From positions 1-41,355 of the forward strand of contig NZ_JACDXW010000011.1 in the NCBI RefSeq assembly GCF_020539505.1: DNA of 41,355 nt, given 5' to 3'. Each line of letters begins with the position of its first letter. Position 1 is the first letter of the stretch. Positions 16,069-22,361 of the stretch are shown here, one piece after another. The notes beneath the pieces are model-generated. The model did no database searches, was not told where the DNA came from, and was given only the letters and a program-made list of their open reading frames with translations. Made by a program: the position numbers and the translations under genes. This DNA comes from Mesopusillimonas faecipullorum. GTDB lineage: Bacteria; Pseudomonadota; Gammaproteobacteria; Burkholderiales; Burkholderiaceae_B.

Positions 16069-16140
16069 TCAGTCGGCGCTGATCGTTGGCTTTGATTCAG
16101 CCGCTTTACGCTGGGCTACGGAAAGGAAATCGAGGGACAT
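16069..16140 (-). CDS. Possible 23-residue ORF between two leader copies
   Basis: ATG at 16140 opens MSLDFLSVAQRKAAESKPTI and three more residues before TGA at 16069-16071. The residue choice looks protein-like, but there is no clear ribosome site and the ATG falls inside the stem of leader 9b. It could be a remnant of a gene once served by that leader, or chance. Confidence 0.2.
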   Translation of the reverse strand: MSLDFLSVAQRKAAESKPTISAD

Positions 16141-16201
16141 GGCCGTGTGGGCGCATGTCCCTCGTGGGGAACGAAAAGACGGGGGTGTGCCCGAAACGGG
16201 C
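16134..16201 (-). promoter_or_regulatory. Structured 5'-leader, copy 9b (no large gene behind it)
   Basis: Stem GGGACATG/CATGTCCC (plus 16134-16141 with 16154-16161) with an inner GCC/GGC pair, preceded on the RNA by CCCCACGA and a GCCCG-TTT-CGGGC hairpin that overlaps the upstream stop codon. Compared with copy 1 (GGGGCATG/CATGCCCC), one G-C pair is replaced by A-T. Confidence 0.5.
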
Positions 16202-16594
16202 TCACCAGCCGCTGTAGTTCACCATCAAGTCGGCGATGACCTTGCGGCGTTGCAGATCGAGGCCGTCGAAGTCCGACAGCCCGTCGAAGTGGCAGCGCTT
16301 GAGCATGGCACCGCCCTCGCGCGCGTTGTAGAAGCTGACCATGGCGGACAGGAACATGCGTTCGCCGCTGCTCAGGACGCCGAGGGCATCATTGAGCAGC
16401 AGCATGTTGGGACGCAGATCCCACTTGCTCTTGGCCTGGTTCAGACCTTCACGGGTGCCGTCGCCGAACCACTCGGGACCAGCAATCTCGGCACCACGCT
16501 TCCAGGCCTCGAAGAAGGCTTGGGGCGCGGCAGCGAAATGCTGCTCTTCCCGCATGATCTGATCGACGACGTCCTGCGGCAGCAGTTGATTCAT
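16202..16594 (-). CDS. ICE backbone protein of unknown function (130 aa)
   Basis: 130 aa from ATG at 16594 (MNQLLPQDVVDQIMREEQHF). Largely helical, soluble, with EWFGDGTREGLNQAKSKWDL in the middle and GERMFLSAMVSFYNAREGG towards the end. No recognised motif or family. It lies 21 bases after the 70-aa gene and shares its transcript, which explains why it lacks a leader of its own. Confidence 0.75.
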   Translation of the reverse strand: MNQLLPQDVVDQIMREEQHFAAAPQAFFEAWKRGAEIAGPEWFGDGTREGLNQAKSKWDLRPNMLLLNDALGVLSSGERMFLSAMVSFYNAREGGAMLKRCHFDGLSDFDGLDLQRRKVIADLMVNYSGW

Positions 16595-16615
16595 GGCGTG
16601 ATTCCTCCAGTTGGA

Positions 16616-16828
16616 TCAGGGAATGGCGAGCTGGGACCAGCCGCCTCTTTCGAGGGCACGTTGAGCCGCCGCATGGCTGCGGAAGTATTCGTGCGATTCC
16701 CGCGAAACGGGACCTTCGGTATCGCGCGTGCCGATGTAGTGGCCGGCGGCGCTTTGCAGGACTTCGAGCGGCAGGAACTTGCCGCAATAGGTCAAGGCCA
16801 ACTGGCCGAAAGAGGCTTTGTGGGACAT
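16616..16828 (-). CDS. Small ICE backbone protein of unknown function (70 aa)
   Basis: 70 aa from ATG at 16828, with AAGGAG nine bases upstream. It begins MSHKASFGQLALTYCGKFLP and has HEYFRSHAAAQRALERGGW near the end. No membrane segment or known motif. It is first in a two-gene unit with the 130-aa protein and is served by one of the three long leaders. Confidence 0.72.
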   Translation of the reverse strand: MSHKASFGQLALTYCGKFLPLEVLQSAAGHYIGTRDTEGPVSRESHEYFRSHAAAQRALERGGWSQLAIP

Positions 16829-16867
16829 GGGTAGGCTCCTTGAAAAAAAGCGAGGCCTTGTCCCTCA

Positions 16868-17036
16868 CGGGATGGCAGCTCCCGCACGCGGTGGATAAAA
16901 AGCATCGGCGTCACGGGGACGCACGTCCGCAGACTTGATGCGATACGGACTGGCGGGTTACGCGGGGAGAACCCGCGGCAGCCTGAAACCCATGGCTGCG
17001 GGCATGTGCTGACGAATCAGCGAACATGCGGGCAGC
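16868..17036 (-). promoter_or_regulatory. Structured 5'-leader, copy 10 (long form)
   Basis: Proximal hairpin CGGGA/TCCCG (16868-16872 with 16880-16884) beside a GGTGG tail (CCACC on the RNA). Middle: GCATC/GATGC enclosing GGCGTC/GACGC-type pairs. Distal: GCAGCC/GGCTGC (16978-16983 with 16994-16999) and GCTGA/TCAGC (17008-17012 with 17017-17021) inside GCATGT/ACATGC. The stretch 17037-17159 up to the next stop shows only a short GC-rich hairpin near 17114-17132. Confidence 0.55.
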
Positions 17037-17159
17037 TTCGTCCGGGGGGCCGTGCTGCGTCAGTTGGAAAACGGCATTCGGCCCAGCCCGGATTGATGGG
17101 CGCGGAGACAGAAAACCCGCATTGAGTGCGGGCTGTCAGAGGTGCGTGGGTGCGTTGGC

Positions 17160-17405
17160 TCACTCGGGCGTTTCGCCCAGGACATACTGCTTCCACAGGG
17201 CGAATGCCTCGTCCTGTCCCAGTTCGGCCAGGACCACAATGGGTTGCGCCTGCCGCGCACGCAGCGAAGCGAAATACGCCTTACGGTCGGCGATGGACTT
17301 GAGATTGATGCCATCGATAAACAGCAGCTTGCCACCCTTGATGAACAGCACCTTGTTGCCAAGGTCGCGCTCGAACGCGGCTCGTACTTTCTCCGGTTGT
17401 TGCAT
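17160..17405 (-). CDS. Small ICE backbone protein of unknown function (81 aa)
   Basis: 81 aa from ATG at 17405 (MQQPEKVRAAFERDLGNKVL). The frame is open upstream to 17510, but that extension crosses leader copy 11. The protein alternates hydrophobic strands (VLFIKGGKLLFIDGINL) with a basic helix (RKAYFASLRARQAQ) and ends in an acidic tail. No recognised motif. It is the first gene after topB in transcription order, separated by a 523-base gap. Confidence 0.72.
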   Translation of the reverse strand: MQQPEKVRAAFERDLGNKVLFIKGGKLLFIDGINLKSIADRKAYFASLRARQAQPIVVLAELGQDEAFALWKQYVLGETPE

Positions 17406-17468
17406 GCGTCGGTTTCCTGTTGCTGTGGCCGGCCATTGGGTCGGAACGTTGATCGGCGAGATAAAGGT

Positions 17469-17501
17469 GCCGAAGGCTCGCTGACCTTCGGCTCGGGAGG
17501 G
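17469..17501 (-). promoter_or_regulatory. Structured 5'-leader, copy 11
   Basis: Leftward: CCCTCCCGA, then stem GCCGAAGG/CCTTCGGC (plus 17469-17476 with 17485-17492) with an 8-base loop that can pair partly with the tail. It lies 63 bases before the ATG at 17405, further than the other copies. Confidence 0.45.
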
Positions 17502-17928
17502 AATAACCACCCGTGGGCTGTTGCAGGCCCGGTCGTCGCTCGAACCGTCTGCTCATCAGCAATCACACCCGGCCCATGTCGTGGTTGGGGCCGGCATCGT
17601 CTGGCGCACATCCGCGCACAAAGGGAGCCCGTTTTTGCGCCGGTGGGCACCGGCACTGAATACCGCTGACCACAAAGGGTCTCCGGGTGGCTCGCGCTGC
17701 CAGGCAAGCCATCGGGGGACCCTTCGCAGTAGGCGAGAGAAACACAGACCAGCAGAACACGCGGGAGACGGTTCGCGGAAAAGCTACCTTCAGGTCCCGC
17801 AGCCGGGGACGGCTGGACGGGACGCGCACACGAACAAGAAGGCGTTGCGCGCTGGGCGACCCGCAGGGGCGTGCGGGACACGGGCCACGCCTTTGAAACA
17901 GGGTGCGGCCCACGGGAAACGGAGTCGG
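17502..17928. other. Gene-free stretch between topB and the 81-aa gene
   Basis: No convincing coding frame on either strand. It holds a perfect inverted repeat CCGGTG/CACCGG at 17640-17653, and a nested hairpin of about 50 bases (AAGGGTC 17675-17681 with GACCCTT 17718-17724, inner GGTGGCT with AAGCCATC). These may be further leader or terminator structures after topB; I cannot assign a function. Confidence 0.4.
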
Positions 17929-19941
17929 TCAGGCGCCTTTGCGGCTGCTGCTACGCGAGCGCGAAGCGCCACGCTTGGGCGGACCGGATTCGACCGGCAG
18001 CGTGCCATTGCAGTCAGGGTAGCGACTGCACGACCAGAATGGACCGCTCTTGCCGGTGCGTTGGCGCGTCGGTGCGCCGCACTGCGGGCATGCTGGCCCA
18101 TGGGGAAGCTTGATGGACAGGGACATGCTGCCGTACTGCGCGATCAACTGCGAAATCCAGGTGGTCTGCTTGCTGAGGAATACGTCCAGGGTGAGCTGTC
18201 CGGCCTCGATCATGTCGAGCGCCTGCTCCCACACCGCTGTGGTGCCGGGGTCTGCAATCGCTGCGGGCACGGCGTCGATCAGCGTGAACGCCGCATCCGA
18301 TGCGCGAATGGAGCGGCCCTTCTTCACGATGTAGCCACGGGCGATCAGCACGCTGATGATGTTGGCCCGCGTCGCCTCGGTGCCGATGCCCGTTGTGTCT
18401 TTGAGCTTCTGTTTCAGACGCGGGTCGGTTACGAAACGCGCAACGCCCTTCATCGATTTGACCAGTTCGCCCTGGGTATAGGGCTTGGGCGGCATCGTCT
18501 TGAGCGCCTTGATCTCGACCTCGGCCACCTGGCACGCCAGGCCCTCACGCAGCGGGGGCAGCACCTGGCTGCGCGCTGCGGCGTCGCCGTCCTCATCCGC
18601 TTGCGGCTCGGCCAGCACCAAACGCCAACCCTTGATGACCACCTGTTTACCGGTGGCCGCCAGCATCTGCTGCCCGCAGGAAAACTCAGCCACGGTACGG
18701 TCGAACTCGTGGTGCGGTAGGAACTGCGCCAGGTAATGCGCCCGGATCAGCCGGTACACCGCCAGTTCCTTCTCGCTCAGAGCAGAGAGGTTCGCGGGTT
18801 CGAGCGTCGGAATGATGCCGTGGTGCGCCGTGACCTTGCCGTCGTTCCAGGCGCGCGAACGCTGGGAGCGGTCGAGCTGGCCCATGATCGGGCGCAGCGA
18901 GGGATCGGTCTTGAGCAAGCTGTCCAGGACAGTCGGCACTTCCGCGAACATGCTTTCGGGAAGGTAGCCGGAATCCGAACGCGGGTACGTGGTGGCTTTA
19001 TGGGTCTCATACAGAGCCTGGGCGATCTCCAGCGTCTCCTGCACATCCAGCCCAAGCTGCTTGGAACAAACCTCCTGAAGCGTGCCCAAGTCGAACAGCA
19101 GCGGTGGCCCTTCGCGCACGCGCTCGGTCTCGACCGACACGACCTGGGCGCTGCTCGCAGCGCGGATCTGCTGCGCGGCATGCTGGGCGATAGGCTGCTG
19201 CAGGCAGCGGCCGGCGTCGTCGGTGCAGTCATCGGGCGGAACCCACTGCGCGCTGAAAGCCTGTCCACCTGCGGACAGAGACACGTCGATGGCCCAAAAC
19301 GGCACCGACTTGAAAGCCGCGATTTCGCGGTCGCGGTCCACGACCAGCTTCAGGGTCGGGGTCTGGACACGTCCGACCGACAGCACGCCGTCGTAGCCCG
19401 CCTGCCGCCCGAGCACAGTGAAAAGACGGCTGAGGTTCATGCCGACGAGCCAGTCTGCCCGCGAACGTGCCAGCGCCGAGTAATACATCGGCAGCGTATC
19501 GGACGACGGCCGCAGCTTGCCGAGCGCGGTGCGGATCGACGCATCGTTGAGTGCCGATAGCCACAAACGCTCGATGGGACCACGGTAGCCGCACAGGTCG
19601 ATGATCTCGCGGGCAATCAGCTCGCCCTCACGGTCGGCGTCTGTCGCAATGACAAGCTGGGTCGCCTTCGCCAGAAGCGCCTTGACGACCTTGAATTGCG
19701 TGGCGGTCTTGGGTTTGACCTCGACCCGCCACTGCCGGGGAATGATGGGCAACTGCTCCAGTGACCAGCGCTTGAGCGCCGCGTCATAGACCTCGGGTGC
19801 TGCCGCTTCTACGAGATGGCCGATGCACCAGGTGACGGTGACGCCGGAGCCGTTGAGGCAGCCTTCACCACGCTGCGTCGCGCCGAGAATCCGGCCAATA
19901 TCCTTGCCCTGGGAGGGCTTCTCGCACAAGAACAGCCGCAT
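17929..19941 (-). CDS. topB: DNA topoisomerase III, ICE-encoded (TopB/TraE type)
   Basis: 670 aa, normal for the family. The TOPRIM domain starts at MRLFLCEKPSQGKD and carries the acidic motif ATDADREGEL near residue 100. The type IA strand-passage motif with the active-site Tyr is TTYPRSDSGYLPESM. A C-terminal zinc ribbon (CPQCGAPT ... CSRYPDC) is followed by a basic Arg/Ser/Lys tail. It decatenates single-stranded DNA and probably helps resolve replication or transfer intermediates. It lies next to ssb, as is standard for this ICE family. The upstream gap carries one copy of the 23-bp palindrome about 205 bases before the ATG. Confidence 0.97.
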   Translation of the reverse strand: MRLFLCEKPSQGKDIGRILGATQRGEGCLNGSGVTVTWCIGHLVEAAAPEVYDAALKRWSLEQLPIIPRQWRVEVKPKTATQFKVVKALLAKATQLVIATDADREGELIAREIIDLCGYRGPIERLWLSALNDASIRTALGKLRPSSDTLPMYYSALARSRADWLVGMNLSRLFTVLGRQAGYDGVLSVGRVQTPTLKLVVDRDREIAAFKSVPFWAIDVSLSAGGQAFSAQWVPPDDCTDDAGRCLQQPIAQHAAQQIRAASSAQVVSVETERVREGPPLLFDLGTLQEVCSKQLGLDVQETLEIAQALYETHKATTYPRSDSGYLPESMFAEVPTVLDSLLKTDPSLRPIMGQLDRSQRSRAWNDGKVTAHHGIIPTLEPANLSALSEKELAVYRLIRAHYLAQFLPHHEFDRTVAEFSCGQQMLAATGKQVVIKGWRLVLAEPQADEDGDAAARSQVLPPLREGLACQVAEVEIKALKTMPPKPYTQGELVKSMKGVARFVTDPRLKQKLKDTTGIGTEATRANIISVLIARGYIVKKGRSIRASDAAFTLIDAVPAAIADPGTTAVWEQALDMIEAGQLTLDVFLSKQTTWISQLIAQYGSMSLSIKLPHGPACPQCGAPTRQRTGKSGPFWSCSRYPDCNGTLPVESGPPKRGASRSRSSSRKGA

Positions 19942-20145
19942 ATCCGTCCATCCGATTTCCGTGGTTCATTGAGTTGCTGGAATCGAGGATGCCGGGCACC
20001 GCCAGGGGCAGCAGCAAACAAGTCGCAAGCGGTGGCGACCACTTTCACGGGATGGAATGGCTCGGGCGGAGATAACGTGCAGCCGGGGTGTGCGGGCCTG
20101 GAGCAGCGATTTTCGGGAGCGCGTGGAAGCCGGTGGACGCTGATG

Positions 20146-20168
20146 GAGCTATCCCCTGGGGATAGCTC
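20146..20168. repeat. 23-bp palindrome, copy A (before topB)
   Basis: GAGCTATCCCC, a central T, then the exact reverse complement of the first half. It lies in the 275-base gap between the ssb stop and topB start. Identical to copy B. Its perfect symmetry suggests a dimer-binding site (operator or partition site). The rest of this gap (19942-20145 and 20169-20216) shows no gene or clear promoter. Confidence 0.85.
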
Positions 20169-20216
20169 GCAGGTGCATGGACAGCAGCGAAGCACCGCAA
20201 CTGCCTCCATGCCGGA

Positions 20217-20660
20217 TCACTTCCTGCGCTTGACCTCCTTCGGCGCAGCCGGTTCCTGGGCTGCTTGGGGCTTCGGCTGCGCGTCCTGCGCAGTTTTGGG
20301 GCTGAGGGTCACGGACTCGACGCGGAACGGCAGGATGCCAACGCTGCGCGCGTTGATCTGCCAGGTCTCGCGTGGCTGATCTTCGTTGTCCGTCCAGGGC
20401 TCGCGCTCCATGCGGCCGACGACCAGCACGCGCATGCCTTTCTGGTACAGGTTCTTCCAGTGCGCGACGTCACGGTGCCAGATTTCCACCGGTGCCCAGA
20501 AGCCGCCGCGATCCTCGAAGTCGCCGCCTTTGGTGGGAATGGGGTTGTCGAAATACACGTTCAGCCGCAGTAAGCGCCGCGGCTCGTCGTTGCCGTTGGG
20601 GAACTCCCGGTACTCGGGGGGCGAACCGATGTTGCCCTCGCCAGAAAAATGCGTGCTCAT
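20217..20660 (-). CDS. ssb: Single-stranded DNA-binding protein, ICE-encoded
   Basis: 147 aa from ATG at 20660; the upstream open frame is rejected because this Met starts the conserved domain. The OB-fold is visible as LLRLNVYFDNPI, FWAPVEIWHRDVAHW, YQKGMRVLVVGRMEREPW and TWQINARSVGILP. The C-terminal tail is Pro/Gln/Ala-rich and ends in Lys-Arg-Arg-Lys, not the acidic DDDIPF tip of chromosomal SSB. It therefore probably does not recruit the same host partners. ICE SSBs of this kind coat transferred single-stranded DNA. It lies between DUF3158 and topB. Confidence 0.92.
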   Translation of the reverse strand: MSTHFSGEGNIGSPPEYREFPNGNDEPRRLLRLNVYFDNPIPTKGGDFEDRGGFWAPVEIWHRDVAHWKNLYQKGMRVLVVGRMEREPWTDNEDQPRETWQINARSVGILPFRVESVTLSPKTAQDAQPKPQAAQEPAAPKEVKRRK

Positions 20661-20734
20661 GTTGCAATCTCCGTGGTGGTTGAAATACCCGCGCCTCATC
20701 GGCGTCTGGCGCGTGCTTGGGGTGCCCGGCGTGA

Positions 20735-21262
20735 TCACCGATCGCGCATTGCGGGGGGCATGGACTTGAGCCGGCGCAGGTAGGCGTCTTCCGCCTCGGC
20801 CGCCTTGCTGGCGCATTCCTGTGCCTGCCTGCCCAGGGTGTGCAGCAGACTGATCTGCATGTTCAACGTGATGCGCTGAATCTCGATTGCGTGCAGCTCG
20901 GCCAGCAGATTGACCGGCGTGCCAGTGCTCGCCATCAATTCCTGCCACAGCGCCACACCCATGGCTGAGCGGTCGTGCTTGCGCCAGCGCAAAAACGCCG
21001 TGCCTGCGCCAGTGGTTTGCTGGGCCAACTCCACGGGCAGCAGGTGGAAGGGATGCCCGACTGCCTGTTGCAGCACCTGCCGCTGCGCCAAGCCAATCAA
21101 CTCGTCGCGCATGGCGAAGCACTGGCTGGCCCAGCCCTCAAGATCCCCCTTACCCTTAAAAGGCTTTAAAAGGCCTTTTAGAGAGGCAGCGTGTTCCAGC
21201 TTCATGAAGGCAGCCTGTTGCAGGCCCTGGAAGTAGCGGGGTTCGCGGTTCGGATCGCTCAT
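20735..21262 (-). CDS. DUF3158 family ICE protein
   Basis: 175 aa. The sequence YFQGLQQAAFMKLEHAASLKG, then KGKGDLEGWASQCFAMRDEL and a C-terminal helical region (NLLAELHAIEIQRITLNMQI) fit DUF3158, a family found between the PFL_4669-type protein and Ssb in clc-like ICEs. No enzymatic motif. The ATG overlaps the preceding stop by four bases (ATGA), so it is coupled to the PFL_4669-type gene. Function unknown; the neighbours suggest DNA processing. Confidence 0.85.
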   Translation of the reverse strand: MSDPNREPRYFQGLQQAAFMKLEHAASLKGLLKPFKGKGDLEGWASQCFAMRDELIGLAQRQVLQQAVGHPFHLLPVELAQQTTGAGTAFLRWRKHDRSAMGVALWQELMASTGTPVNLLAELHAIEIQRITLNMQISLLHTLGRQAQECASKAAEAEDAYLRRLKSMPPAMRDR

Positions 21263-22044
21263 GCCTGCTCGCCCTCGACCTCGCCGGCGCCGACCTCGGG
21301 CACCGCGCCGGTGGCGGCCTCGTCGTTGGGGGCAGGCGCTGCAGCAGGACTCTCAGCACGCTGTTGCAGGCCACGGCGCACGATGGGCGGCGCGAACTTC
21401 GAGCGGCGCGTGCCTTCCAGCACGTCCTGCGGCAGTTCGCCGAATTTCTCCAACGCCGCCCGTGCTGCGGCGTTCTTCGACACGAAGTCGTCGCGCGTAC
21501 AGCCCGAATAGCGGTATTGCTGGGCCAGCGAGAACAGGCTGCGCAGTGCATGGGCGCCCTCGTTGAGCCAGCGCTCCAAGGTGCTGCGGTCGATGAGCGC
21601 CGTGTGGTGGGCGAGGATCAGTTTGCGGGCGATGTCGTCGTAGTCGGCCAGCAGATAGACGGCGGCAAAGCCGAGCTGCGCATTGACGAACAGCGGCAAC
21701 TTGACGGGCTGCACGTTGAGGTTCTCGCCCAGGCTGAGTGCCGGCGGCACGCTTGCCAGCGCCTGATCCACCTGCTCGCGCAGCGATTGCAGCGTGGTCT
21801 TGGTCTGGTCGAGCTTGACCTCGATGCGCAGCATCCACCAGTCCGAGTACGGGTCGTCCTGCTCCGAACCGCGCCGCATCTTGTTCATTTGGGCGATGTA
21901 GCCGTTCAGGCCGACGATGCCGGGTCGCCCCTCGGCGGCGGCACGGCCATGCCAGATGCGCGAGGCGTGGTGGGTGTGAAGCGTCAGCGACATCGCGCTG
22001 CGCAGGGAACCGAGATTCAGTTGCAGAGGTTCATTGGTTGCCAT
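21259..22044 (-). CDS. PFL_4669 family ICE protein (TIGR03761)
   Basis: 261 aa. The pattern LGSLRSAMSLTLHTHHASRI, then GRPGIVGLNGYIAQMNKMRR and DPYSDWWMLRIEVKLDQ, is that of the TIGR03761 (PFL_4669) family. Residues 80-190 are helical, and the last 50 residues are an Ala/Pro/Glu-rich tail. No catalytic motif is visible. It begins a short operon (this gene, DUF3158, ssb). Two copies of the 23-bp palindrome lie 119 and 251 bases upstream of its ATG. Confidence 0.9.
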   Translation of the reverse strand: MATNEPLQLNLGSLRSAMSLTLHTHHASRIWHGRAAAEGRPGIVGLNGYIAQMNKMRRGSEQDDPYSDWWMLRIEVKLDQTKTTLQSLREQVDQALASVPPALSLGENLNVQPVKLPLFVNAQLGFAAVYLLADYDDIARKLILAHHTALIDRSTLERWLNEGAHALRSLFSLAQQYRYSGCTRDDFVSKNAAARAALEKFGELPQDVLEGTRRSKFAPPIVRRGLQQRAESPAAAPAPNDEAATGAVPEVGAGEVEGEQA

Positions 22045-22162
22045 GGTGTCCGCTCGTTGTGTGGAAAGGAGCGGTCAGCTTCGGCAGGAAGCGGAAGGCC
22101 GTCAGTCAACAAACCGAAACCTGCCAGACCCCGGTTCAGCGCGTGGTGGCCGCCTGCGGCGC

Positions 22163-22185
22163 GAGCTATCCCCTGGGGATAGCTC
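22163..22185. repeat. 23-bp palindrome, copy B (before PFL_4669-type gene)
   Basis: Base-for-base the same perfect palindrome as copy A. It lies in the 317-base gap between the STY4528-type stop and the PFL_4669-type start, the only long gap in this part of the element. A TTGACT hexamer (leftward strand, near 22105) lies between it and the gene and could be a -35 box, but I see no matching -10. Confidence 0.85.
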
Positions 22186-22294
22186 CATGGAGCGCCAGCG
22201 AACGCTGCACGTCGGGATCAGGGCGGACAACGCCGATGCTGCTGCAGATGTTCGAGGCGAGGCCTGCGACTGCACGGCATCCGCCCCAACGGTG

Positions 22295-22317
22295 GAACTA
22301 TCCCCAGGGGATAGCTC
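22295..22317. repeat. 23-bp palindrome, copy C (one mismatch)
   Basis: GAACTATCCCC, a central A, then GGGGATAGCTC. One half-site base differs from copies A and B. It starts 132 bases from copy B in the same gap. Apart from copies B and C the gap 22045-22361 shows no gene. Confidence 0.8.
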
Positions 22318-22361
22318 TACTGGCATCCATGGGCGTCCACTTCACCGCCTTGTCGGTCGTC

